Below are positions 57,586 to 64,000 of a stretch of 64,000 bases of DNA, piece after piece. Source of the stretch: Oscillospiraceae bacterium (GTDB taxonomy: Bacteria; Bacillota; Clostridia; Oscillospirales; Oscillospiraceae); assembly GCA_902787755.1 (NCBI GenBank), contig CADAHL010000007.1, positions 62,001-126,000 of the forward strand, read 5' to 3'. Made by a program: the position numbers and the translations under genes. The notes under the pieces are model-generated. The model made no database searches, had not been told where the DNA came from, and worked only from the letters and a program-made list of their open reading frames with translations. How positions within the stretch are numbered: position 1 is the stretch's first letter; every line of letters begins with the position of its first letter.

Positions 57586-58707
57586 ATGGATACCCTGCTG
57601 GACTATATTCAATGGATGGGGGATTTTCCCATTGAGGCCACCGGCTTCCGGGAGATGGACGCGGTGGTGCTGTGTGTGATCGGCTATTATGATCTGGCCC
57701 CGATCTTCTCCAGAGAGGGCGAGGTCCATACCGTTCGGGATTGTCTGCGCATGCTGGAGGAGGGCCAGGCCCGGATTCTGATCACGGGCAAGGACATGGG
57801 CTATGACCGGATCCTCTCCCTGGCCGCCTCTTCCCGACGCTACGGGGAACTGAGGATGACGGACTATGTGGATCTGGTCCGCTCCGAACCGCCCCTGCAG
57901 TTCTCCGCCCTGTGCTTTCACGACGGCGGGCGAGACTCCTTCCTGGTCTATCGGGGCACCGACAACACCCTGGTCGGCTGGGAGGAAGACTTCATGATCA
58001 GCTTCCAGCGGACCGAGGCCCAGGGTCTGGCCCTGAGCTATGCCCAGGGGCATCTGCACCGGGACCGGAACTGGTTCATGATGGGCCACTCCAAGGGCGG
58101 CAATCTGGCACTGTACACCGCCTGCCTGCTGGATGACGATACGCTGGAAGCGCTGGAGCACATCTATCTGCTGGATGCCCCGGGTCTGTGCCCGGAGGTG
58201 GTAGATCCGTCCAGACTGGAGCGGATCGACCCCAGGGTCACCCGGATGATGCCCCAGTTTTCCATCATCGGCAAGCTCTTCGAGGCCAAATTCTCCGACA
58301 CCCGGATCGTCCATTCCTCCGCCTCGGGTCTGATGCAGCACAGTCTGGCCTCCTGGTGCGTGGATCACGGGCGGCCCGCCGCCGAGAAGGAATTCTCCCC
58401 CCGGAGCCTTTGGCTCAACGGCGTGTTCAACGCCTGGCTGGCGGACATGTCCCCGGAAGAGCGGTCGGCTATGACCCATGATCTGTTCGACGCCCTGGCC
58501 GCCGGCGGCGCCCAGACCATCAACGAGCTGGAGAACCTGGGGCCGGAGGGTCTGGAGCCCATTCTCCGTTCCCTGGCCAACGCCAGCGACGCGGCAAAGA
58601 GAGCTCTGGCCGCTCTCCCCTACCGGATGATGCAGATGGGCCTGCAGATCCCTCTGTTCCTCCGTCGGGAGACAAGGGAAGAGGAAAAAGAAGAACAGAC
58701 CGTATAA
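57586..58707 (+). CDS. DUF2974 (Mbeg1-like) lipase-fold protein
   Basis: A 373-residue cytoplasmic protein of the Mbeg1-like/DUF2974 family, an alpha/beta hydrolase relative common in Clostridia and lactic acid bacteria. The nucleophile elbow GHSKGGNLALY (Ser about 168), the preceding FLVYRGTDNTLVGWEEDF (class-3-lipase-like oxyanion strand) and LLDAPGLCPEV are visible. ATG 57586 follows AAGGAGGG; the longer in-frame extension to 57529 has no ribosome site. Substrate unknown. Monocistronic, ended by a strong hairpin. Confidence 0.85.
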   Translation: MDTLLDYIQWMGDFPIEATGFREMDAVVLCVIGYYDLAPIFSREGEVHTVRDCLRMLEEGQARILITGKDMGYDRILSLAASSRRYGELRMTDYVDLVRSEPPLQFSALCFHDGGRDSFLVYRGTDNTLVGWEEDFMISFQRTEAQGLALSYAQGHLHRDRNWFMMGHSKGGNLALYTACLLDDDTLEALEHIYLLDAPGLCPEVVDPSRLERIDPRVTRMMPQFSIIGKLFEAKFSDTRIVHSSASGLMQHSLASWCVDHGRPAAEKEFSPRSLWLNGVFNAWLADMSPEERSAMTHDLFDALAAGGAQTINELENLGPEGLEPILRSLANASDAAKRALAALPYRMMQMGLQIPLFLRRETREEEKEEQTV

Positions 58708-58708
58708 G

Positions 58709-58748
58709 AAACCGCCCTGCGGTCCCCATCGGGATCGCAGGGCGGTTT
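58709..58748 (+). terminator. Terminator of the DUF2974 gene
   Basis: Thirteen-base perfect stem AAACCGCCCTGCG (58709-58721) / CGCAGGGCGGTTT (58736-58748), then GTTGTAA; the loop itself can form GTCCCC/GGGATC pairing. Confidence 0.8.
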
Positions 58749-58802
58749 GTTGTAATAGACTTCTGTTATCGGTTTCTCGTTATCGCTTTCTTTTGACGCC
58801 GG

Positions 58803-60050
58803 TCAGCGGATCTTCCGGCCCTCCAGGTAGTAGCGCTTCTCCCGGCTGTGGCCCATGGAGAAGGTCTTTCTGGGCAGCACGCCGTCGGCGATCACGCCCC
58901 GGAACAGCTGGCTCTTCTCCATGGCCGGCAGCAGGAAGCCGATGGCATTCTCCTTCCGGGCCAGAGAAATGAGCGCGTCGTCGTCGTGGATATAGTCGAT
59001 CTCGCCGGGGTGCTCCTTCAGATACTCGTCCAGGAAGTGCTGCAGGACTCCCACTGCCAGCTCGCTCTTGGTTCGGTCCAGGCTCAGTTCGCCGGTTCTT
59101 TCGCCGATATACCAGCGCACCGGGAAGCCTCCGGGAGCGCAGCAGCTCTCCTCCAGGGCCCGGAGCAGCTTTTCCGGCTCGGTCCTGAACACCACCCGGT
59201 GGATGGGCTCAAAGACCTGGGCCGCGTCATGGATATTCTCCAGTTCCACCAAAGCGTATCGGGCCGGATGACGGCTCAGATCCTCCCCGGGGTGGTTCTT
59301 CTTCAGCTCCTCATAGCAGCTCTTGGCGGTGGCCAGGGAGTGGTTGCCGTCGCCCACGGCAAAAACCATGGGCGTGCCCTTCAGGCCCTGATACTTCTCC
59401 CCCACCCGGGCGCTGTACTCGGTCAGCCGGGCGTTGAAGTCCTCCGCGTCCTGTCCCGCCACCAGCCAGCCGGTGATATGCCCGCCGCCCTCCATAAGCT
59501 CAAAGTCATAGAGCTTGGGCAGCCGGTCCTTGATGGCGGCAATGGGCTCGATGAGCACCTTCTCGTGGTCGTCGCAGAGCATCAGCACGTGGGGCAGCTC
59601 GATGGGCGCGCCGCGCCGCACCCGCTGCCGGGGCGGGATCCGCTCGGCTACAGTGCGCTCGGTGGCGCGGATGGGCGATGTGGCGCCGGGGGTGTACTCA
59701 TAGGCGTCCAGGTCCACCATGCCCACCAGGCCGGGGCGGACGGAGCCGTCCTCCATGCCCCGCTCCACGTAGACATAGCTGTCTGGGTATTCCTGAAAGA
59801 CCCCATCCGCCAGATAGCGGGCCATGCTGCGGTTGATCTCCTCCACCTCCTCAGTCTCCCGCTCTGAACCCAGCTCGGCCTCGGGGAGGATCAGATGGAT
59901 GGTGGAGGGGGCGTCCCCCGCGAAAGCCCGGACCCGGTCCCAATAGGCCTGATCGGAGGTAAACTGGTCGCAGGCGATCACCGCCCATTTGGCCATGTCG
60001 CAGCCTTTGGGGAGCAGGATATTCGCCGGCAGAAACACGTTCTGGTCCAT
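58803..60050 (-). CDS. DUF1015-family protein of the serine operon
   Basis: A 415-residue soluble protein. Family segments: KWAVIACDQFTSDQAYWDRV, then IHLILPEAELG, VGMVDLDAYEYTPGATSPIRATERTVAERIPPR, FAVGDGNHSLATAKSCYEEL and a late DYIHDDDALISLA. DUF1015 proteins regularly neighbour serA and serC in Firmicutes and other bacteria, but their reaction is not settled. Here it is the third gene of serC-serA-DUF1015, 18 bases behind serA, with GGGGGAG as ribosome site. Confidence 0.88.
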   Translation of the reverse strand: MDQNVFLPANILLPKGCDMAKWAVIACDQFTSDQAYWDRVRAFAGDAPSTIHLILPEAELGSERETEEVEEINRSMARYLADGVFQEYPDSYVYVERGMEDGSVRPGLVGMVDLDAYEYTPGATSPIRATERTVAERIPPRQRVRRGAPIELPHVLMLCDDHEKVLIEPIAAIKDRLPKLYDFELMEGGGHITGWLVAGQDAEDFNARLTEYSARVGEKYQGLKGTPMVFAVGDGNHSLATAKSCYEELKKNHPGEDLSRHPARYALVELENIHDAAQVFEPIHRVVFRTEPEKLLRALEESCCAPGGFPVRWYIGERTGELSLDRTKSELAVGVLQHFLDEYLKEHPGEIDYIHDDDALISLARKENAIGFLLPAMEKSQLFRGVIADGVLPRKTFSMGHSREKRYYLEGRKIR

Positions 60051-60068
60051 TTCTCGCTCCCCCTTTTC

Positions 60069-60977
60069 TTACTGCTGGATCGAGGCGATGATCCCCACGA
60101 TCTCCTGGCCGATGCGGGCCTGGGCCTCGCCGGTCTGGGCGCCGATATGAGGCGTGCAGGACACCCGGGGGTGGTTGATGAGCGGATTGTTCTCGGGCGG
60201 CTCCTTGGCGTACACGTCCAGGCCGGCGGCCCGGACCTTACCGGACTCCAGGGCCTCCAGCAGAGCTGCCTCGTCCAGGTTGGCGCCCCGGGAGGTGTTG
60301 ATGATGACCACGCCGTCCTTCATCTTGGCGATGGACTGGGCATTGATGATGGTGTCCTCGGCGGCGGGGGCGTGGACGGAGATGAAGTCCGAACGCTCCA
60401 GCAGCTCGTCCATGCTCACATAGGGCACGCCGTCCCGGGCCAGGGTGCCCGGCTCATGGTGTACGCCGTAGGCGATCACGTCCATGCCGATGGCCTTGGC
60501 CATCCGGCCCAGAGCGGCGCCGATGCGCCCGTAGCCGATAATGCCCAGGGTCCGGCCGCACAGCTCGATGCCCTTGCCGTAGGCCTTCTTTTCCCACTGG
60601 CCGTTGCGCATGGTGTAGCCGGCATGGGAGATAAAGCGGGCGCAGGAGAGCATATGGCCCAGGGCCAGCTCCGCCACGGACTGGGAGGAAGCCAGCGGGG
60701 TGTTGCGCACCAGGATGCCGTTGTCGGCAGCATAGCCCACATCGATATTGTCCACGCCCACGCCGCCGCGGATGATGAGCTTCAAGCGGCCGCCCAGAGC
60801 CTCGTCGATCTGTTTGGCCCGGACCTTGGTCTTGGAGCGGACCACCACCACGTCCACGTCGTGCAGGGCCTTGCCCAGCTCGTCGGGCTCATAGAACTGC
60901 TCGATGACCTCGTGGCCCATGTCCTTGAGCTGCTGCAGGGCCTTCTTGTCCATACCGTCGGTGACCAGAATTTTCAT
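60069..60977 (-). CDS. serA: D-3-phosphoglycerate dehydrogenase (short form)
   Basis: D-2-hydroxyacid dehydrogenase, 302 residues, catalysing the first step of serine synthesis (3-phosphoglycerate to 3-phosphohydroxypyruvate). Catalytic Arg in LIIRGGVGVDNIDV, NAD loop LGIIGYGRIGAALG with acidic-to-hydrophobic follow-up, Glu in PENNPLINHPRVS and His in CTPHIGAQTGEAQARIG. The regulatory ACT domain is missing, as in other short SerA proteins, so serine feedback through ACT is excluded. The serC gene just upstream fixes the role; glycerate or hydroxypyruvate reductases share the fold. Confidence 0.9.
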   Translation of the reverse strand: MKILVTDGMDKKALQQLKDMGHEVIEQFYEPDELGKALHDVDVVVVRSKTKVRAKQIDEALGGRLKLIIRGGVGVDNIDVGYAADNGILVRNTPLASSQSVAELALGHMLSCARFISHAGYTMRNGQWEKKAYGKGIELCGRTLGIIGYGRIGAALGRMAKAIGMDVIAYGVHHEPGTLARDGVPYVSMDELLERSDFISVHAPAAEDTIINAQSIAKMKDGVVIINTSRGANLDEAALLEALESGKVRAAGLDVYAKEPPENNPLINHPRVSCTPHIGAQTGEAQARIGQEIVGIIASIQQ

Positions 60978-60995
60978 GTTCGTTCCTCCCCTTGT

Positions 60996-62087
60996 TTACT
61001 TCTTATATTCCGCTTCAAACTGTTTCAGGAATTTCACCAGCGCCTCCACACCCTCCTTGGGCATGGCGTTGTAGATGCTGGCCCGCAGGCCGCCTACGGA
61101 CTTGTGGCCCTTCAGATTGTCAAAGCCGGCAGCCTTGGTGGCCTTCACCACCTCGGCGTCCAGCTCCGCGCTCTCGGTGACAAAGGGCACGTTCATCAGG
61201 CTGCGGAACTGCTTATCCACGGTGCCCCGGAACATCTCGGAGGAATCCAGGAAATCGTAGAGGATCTTCGCCTTCTCCTCGTTGCGGCGGGCCATCTCCT
61301 CCAGGCCGCCGATGCTCTTGAGGTACTTGAAGACCTTGCCGCAGCAGTAGATGGCCCAGCAGTTGGGCGTGTTGTACATGGAGCCGTTCTTGGCCTGGAT
61401 GTCATAGCGCATATACACGGGCATCTTCGGGTCCAGATCCTCCCGGATCAGATCCTCCCGGATGATGACCACCGCCATGCCCGCCGGGCCCACGTTCTTC
61501 TGCACGCCGGCATAGATCATGCCGTAATCGGTGACCTTGCAGGGCTTGGACAGGAACATGGAGGACTGGTCGGACACCAGGACATGTCCCTTGGTGTTGG
61601 GCAGGGTCTGATAGGTCAGGCCGTGAATGGTCTCATTCTCGCAGATATAGACGTAATCCGCATCCTCCGGGATGTCCAGATCGGAGCAGTCGGGGATATA
61701 GCTGAAGTTCCGGTCCTTGCTGCTGGCGGCCACGATCACCTCGCCGTATTTCTTCGCCTCGGCGATGGCCTTCTTGGACCAGGCGCCGGTCTCGATATAG
61801 ACCGCCTTGCCGTTCTTCATCAGGTTCCAGGCCACCGCGGCAAACTGCAGCGTGGCGCCGCCCTGGATAAACAGGACCTTGTAGTTGTCGGGGATTCCCA
61901 TCAGCTCTCTCAGATCCGCCTCCGCCTCATCGGCGATCTGCTGAAAGACCTTGGAGCGGTGGGACATCTCCATCACGCTCATGCCGCTGCCCCGATAGTT
62001 GAGCAGCTCGTCCCGGATCTCCTCCAGGACCGGTTCGGGCATCATCGCAGGACCTGCGGAAAAGTTGAACGTACGGCCGTAATTCAT
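60996..62087 (-). CDS. serC: Phosphoserine aminotransferase
   Basis: PLP enzyme, 363 residues, converting 3-phosphohydroxypyruvate plus glutamate to phosphoserine. It opens with RTFNFSAGPAMMPEPVLEE and contains GSGMSVMEMSHRSK, FIQGGATLQFAAVAWNL, VSDQSSMFLSKP, YAGVQKNVGPAG (PLP lysine) and the late VGGLRASIYNAMPKEGVEALVKFL. ATG 62087 follows GGAGG; an in-frame extension upstream lacks a ribosome site. First gene of the operon, with an unusually long leader of about 200 bases. Confidence 0.95.
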   Translation of the reverse strand: MNYGRTFNFSAGPAMMPEPVLEEIRDELLNYRGSGMSVMEMSHRSKVFQQIADEAEADLRELMGIPDNYKVLFIQGGATLQFAAVAWNLMKNGKAVYIETGAWSKKAIAEAKKYGEVIVAASSKDRNFSYIPDCSDLDIPEDADYVYICENETIHGLTYQTLPNTKGHVLVSDQSSMFLSKPCKVTDYGMIYAGVQKNVGPAGMAVVIIREDLIREDLDPKMPVYMRYDIQAKNGSMYNTPNCWAIYCCGKVFKYLKSIGGLEEMARRNEEKAKILYDFLDSSEMFRGTVDKQFRSLMNVPFVTESAELDAEVVKATKAAGFDNLKGHKSVGGLRASIYNAMPKEGVEALVKFLKQFEAEYKK

Positions 62088-62290
62088 CAAGATTACCTCC
62101 CTGTTATTGTTGATCCTTCTTCCGCTGCTTGGATACTCGCTGCCTTCCGCGGGCGGGAAAAAGAGGCCAGGAGAGCCCTCCGCGCTCCTTCGCCTCCCGC
62201 TCGGAATCATGAATCGGCTCTCGCCCCTATTTGACCGAAAAACTGTGCTATCATTCCAAAAAGAGGCGCCGGAGCTTTTTCATTTTTGTG
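62088..62290 (-). promoter_or_regulatory. Long untranslated leader of the serC operon
   Basis: About 200 bases from the predicted start site to the serC ATG without a supported gene. It is rich in GGAGGC/GCCTC-like segments that can pair, but no T-box core (AGGGTGGNACCGCG) or known riboswitch consensus was recognised. Confidence 0.4.
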
Positions 62291-62297
62291 CATTCTG

Positions 62298-62326
62298 AGT
62301 ATAACACCGCCGAACTATGCTGTCAA
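62298..62326 (-). promoter_or_regulatory. SigmaA promoter of the serC operon
   Basis: Minus-strand TTGACA (62326-62321), 17 bp, TATACT (62303-62298). It lies 211 bases upstream of the serC ATG. Confidence 0.75.
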
Positions 62327-62362
62327 GCACCGGGGGGCCCTGCTTTCGAGGGCAAAAGAAAA

Positions 62363-62386
62363 ACCCGCCCCCAAAAGGGGACGGGT
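62363..62386 (-). terminator. Terminator of the 45-residue peptide gene
   Basis: Stem ACCCGCCCCC (62363-62372) / GGGGACGGGT (62377-62386) with an AAAA loop and one mismatch, then TTTTTCTTTTGC on the minus strand. Confidence 0.82.
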
Positions 62387-62398
62387 GTAAATGCGCGA

Positions 62399-62536
62399 TC
62401 AGAACTTGTCGTCGCCGACGTCGGTGGGATTAAAAGGAATAATCGGCGTCTCATTGTCGCCGGGTTTGGGAGAGGTCGTCACGATCTCGGTCATCTCCAG
62501 CACAATGATCTCCAGCTTCGGGTCCATATACTTCAT
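62399..62536 (-). CDS. 45-residue acidic peptide, own transcription unit
   Basis: A small gene too short for most gene finders: ATG 62536, TGA at 62401-62399. The ribosome site GAGGAGGAAAAGAT is very strong. The peptide starts MKYMDPKLEIIVLEM, continues TEIVTTSPKPGDNETPII and ends PFNPTDVGDDKF; it is acidic, has no signal peptide or membrane helix and no cysteine. The pattern K-Y-x-x-P-x-x-E-I-x-x-L-E followed by a Pro/Gly/Asp-rich tail recalls small uncharacterised clostridial proteins. A consensus promoter, a short leader and a terminator enclose it exactly, which argues strongly that it is expressed. Confidence 0.75.
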   Translation of the reverse strand: MKYMDPKLEIIVLEMTEIVTTSPKPGDNETPIIPFNPTDVGDDKF

Positions 62537-62637
62537 ATCTTTTCCTCCTCAGGGCCCCGCAAGCTGCCGGAGCCGTCCTGGCTATCTCATCCGGATCCGC
62601 ACCCGGACCGGAGCAATCTGTCCTACATAACGTAGCC
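62537..62637 (-). other. Leader of the 45-residue peptide gene
   Basis: About 95 transcribed bases with inverted GC-rich segments (GGATCCGCACCCGGACC region) ahead of the ribosome site; no gene seen. Confidence 0.35.
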
Positions 62638-62666
62638 ATTATAGCAAGCTCCTCTCCGTTTTGCAA
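62638..62666 (-). promoter_or_regulatory. SigmaA promoter of the 45-residue peptide gene
   Basis: Minus-strand TTGCAA (62666-62661), 17 bp, TATAAT (62643-62638). Confidence 0.78.
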
Positions 62667-62799
62667 GCTCTTTTTGGTTCCTTTCCCGTTTTTCTTTATT
62701 TCGCCAAAGCTACGGGAACGGCCGTGTCCGATTGTGTGGATTTTTACCGAAAACGTGAGCTTTACCCGGACGTTTTTCCCTTTTCCCGGCAAGTTAGGA

Positions 62800-62829
62800 T
62801 TGACAATCCCAAGGCAAAAAGGGTATCTT
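62800..62829 (+). promoter_or_regulatory. SigmaA promoter of mgtE
   Basis: TTGACA (62800-62805), 18 bp, TATCTT (62824-62829). Predicted start near 62836, about 200 bases ahead of the mgtE ATG. Confidence 0.7.
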
Positions 62830-62835
62830 TATAAG

Positions 62836-63020
62836 TGGGGCAGGTCCCCAAATCTGATGAAAAAAGAGGTGGAAACGTCATGGACGGTGGAAGTAGTAAC
62901 GGCACATCAGCAGGCCGAAGTCTGACCGCGGATGCCGGTCCCGTGCCGCTTCCGCTTGCCAACTGAATTGCTGAACTTTGGTCTGCGTGTCGGCTTCCTG
63001 ACCTGGACGAAATATTTCCA
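62836..63020 (+). ncRNA. Structured 5' leader of mgtE, possible cis-regulatory RNA
   Basis: The leader begins with a small hairpin GGGG-CAGGT-CCCC (62837-62849). CTGATG (62854-62859) can pair with CATCAG (62905-62910); GGAAG (62889-62893) plus GGCAC (62901-62905) face GTGCC (62943-62947) plus CTTCC (62949-62953), enclosing an inner hairpin GACCG/CGGTC (62924-62928/62936-62940). CATCAG and GGCAC share a base, so the first pairing and the long stem compete, as in a switch. The M-box consensus of mgtE leaders was not recognised, nor was a terminator before the ATG, so control of translation would be more likely. Confidence 0.45.
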
Positions 63021-63034
63021 AAGGAGGAAACACG

Positions 63035-64000
63035 ATGGCAGAACACACTGTACCGGTCTACAAGACCATTCGCGCCCTGCTGGAGGGCAAAAAGTATCAG
63101 ACCCTCAAGGACGTGCTGGTGACCATGAATCCCTCGGACCTGGCTGCCGTATTTGAAGAGCTGGACGAGGATCGGATCCCCCTGCTGTTCCGGCTGCTTC
63201 CCAAGGAGCTGGCGGCGGAGACCTTTGCCGAGCTGGAGCCGGAGGCCCAGGAACTTCTGATCCGGGGCTTCTCGGACTCGGAGCTGCGGGAGATCATCAA
63301 CGAACTGTACGTAGACGACGCGGCCGACCTGGTGGAGGAGATGCCCGCCAACGTGGTCAAGCGGATCCTGGCCCAGGCCGATCCCCAGCTGCGCACCGAG
63401 ATCAACCAGATCCTGCGCTATCCCGAAAACTCCGCCGGGTCCATCATGACCACGGAGTACGTGTCCCTGCGTCCGGCCATGACGGTGGGCGAGGCCATCA
63501 CCCGCATCCGCCGCACCGGCGTGGACAAGGAGACCATCTACACCTGCTACGTCACCGAGGGCCGACGCCTGCTGGGCACCGTGTCCGTCAAGGACATGCT
63601 GCTGGCGGACAACGACGAGACCCCTGTCCAGGACATCATGGATCCCCACGTGATCTCCGTGGGCACCATGACCGACCAGGAGGAAGTGGCTCAGATGCTC
63701 TCCAAGTACAACTTCCTGGCCCTGCCCGTGGTGGATACCGACGGTCTGATGGTGGGTATCATCACCTTCGACGACGCCATGGACGTTATGGAAGAAGAGG
63801 TCACGGAGGATATCGAGAAGATGGCGGCTATCCTCCCCTCGGAGAAGCCCTATCTGCGCTCCAACGCCTGGGATCTGTTCCGGCACCGGATCCCCTGGCT
63901 TGCGCTGCTGATGGTCTCCGCCACCTTCACAGGCATGATCATCACCGGCTTTGAGAGCGCTCTGGCGGCCCAGGTGGTGCTCACCGCCTTCATCCCCATG
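63035..64000 (+). CDS. mgtE: Magnesium transporter MgtE (3' end beyond the window)
   Basis: First 322 codons of a magnesium channel/transporter of about 450 residues. The N-terminal superhelical domain (about 15-130: LKDVLVTMNPSDLAAVFEEL, LLFRLLPKELAAETFAELEPE) is followed by paired CBS domains (about 135-255: ENSAGSIMTTEYVSLRPAMTVGEA, QDIMDPHVISVGTMTDQEEVAQML), the connecting helix, and the first membrane helix (WLALLMVSATFTGMIITGFE), where the window ends. ATG 63035 has AAGGAGG upstream. The cytoplasmic domains bind Mg2+ and close the pore when it is plentiful; a structured leader suggests additional control of expression. Confidence 0.94.
   Translation, partial: MAEHTVPVYKTIRALLEGKKYQTLKDVLVTMNPSDLAAVFEELDEDRIPLLFRLLPKELAAETFAELEPEAQELLIRGFSDSELREIINELYVDDAADLVEEMPANVVKRILAQADPQLRTEINQILRYPENSAGSIMTTEYVSLRPAMTVGEAITRIRRTGVDKETIYTCYVTEGRRLLGTVSVKDMLLADNDETPVQDIMDPHVISVGTMTDQEEVAQMLSKYNFLALPVVDTDGLMVGIITFDDAMDVMEEEVTEDIEKMAAILPSEKPYLRSNAWDLFRHRIPWLALLMVSATFTGMIITGFESALAAQVVLTAFIPM

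Noticed and set aside
62088..62290. T-box leader ahead of serC
   Set aside because: No AGGGTGGNACCGCG core, specifier loop or terminator/antiterminator pair was visible.
62836..63034. M-box (ykoK) magnesium riboswitch ahead of mgtE
   Set aside because: The conserved GGTGAGGCTCCTA and CGCTGCCGCCC-type core segments could not be found, so only a generic structured leader is reported.

Overview
The window is a dense, GC-rich (roughly 60 %) chromosomal segment with about fifty genes. No rRNA, tRNA, CRISPR array, transposase or phage gene was recognised. SigmaA-type promoters, strong GGAGG ribosome sites, intrinsic terminators, lipoprotein signal peptides, an FHA-FtsW fusion, an ECF sigma factor and many sugar-acid and deoxysugar genes point to an anaerobic gut Firmicute of class Clostridia, most likely the Oscillospiraceae (inference; no phylogenetic marker was tested).

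Layout. 1-6.3 kb: amino-acid permease and alpha/beta hydrolase; purine nucleoside phosphorylase with a COG2509 flavoprotein; a small NifX-like protein; a membrane-anchored endonuclease/exonuclease/phosphatase-fold protein. 6.3-15.7 kb: a solute-binding lipoprotein fused to a propeller-like region, two sugar-type ABC permeases, an HlyD-like adaptor and a MacB-like membrane protein, with no ATPase gene, followed divergently by a two-component system. 15.7-23 kb: a second NifX-like protein with a Cys/Gly tail beside an Mrp/NBP35 ATPase; an FHA-FtsW/RodA fusion with its transpeptidase; an ABC-F protein and a YdcF protein. 23-28.3 kb: ECF sigma factor with a membrane partner, then an envelope-stress module (HtrA and histidine kinase, divergent response regulator). 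28.4-36.1 kb: the most unusual unit, a 2230-residue secreted subtilisin-like protease preceded by a lipoprotein that carries a free-standing copy of the protease's own propeptide domain. 36.5-39.1 kb: MoxR ATPase with a VWA protein.

39.2-55.1 kb is a sugar-catabolism island. It holds uxuA-uxuB with a divergent AraC regulator (glucuronate branch to KDG); araD, an FGGY kinase, an L-fucose/L-arabinose isomerase-family protein and xylB (pentose branch to xylulose 5-phosphate) with an AraC regulator; and rhaB, a second isomerase-family protein, rhaD and fucO (rhamnose branch to DHAP and 1,2-propanediol), again with an AraC regulator. Both isomerases are non-canonical for their pathways. These products are the sugars of pectin and plant cell walls; a polygalacturonate-binding-like beta-helix protein lies next door at 56.2 kb. 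57.5-64 kb: a DUF2974 lipase-like protein, the serC-serA-DUF1015 operon, a 45-residue peptide gene with its own promoter and terminator, and the start of mgtE behind a structured leader.

Regulatory sites were read by eye. Promoters given here match the -35/-10 consensus at 16-18 bp spacing, and hairpins were checked base by base, but no folding or database search was run. Family assignments rest on motifs remembered from known families.
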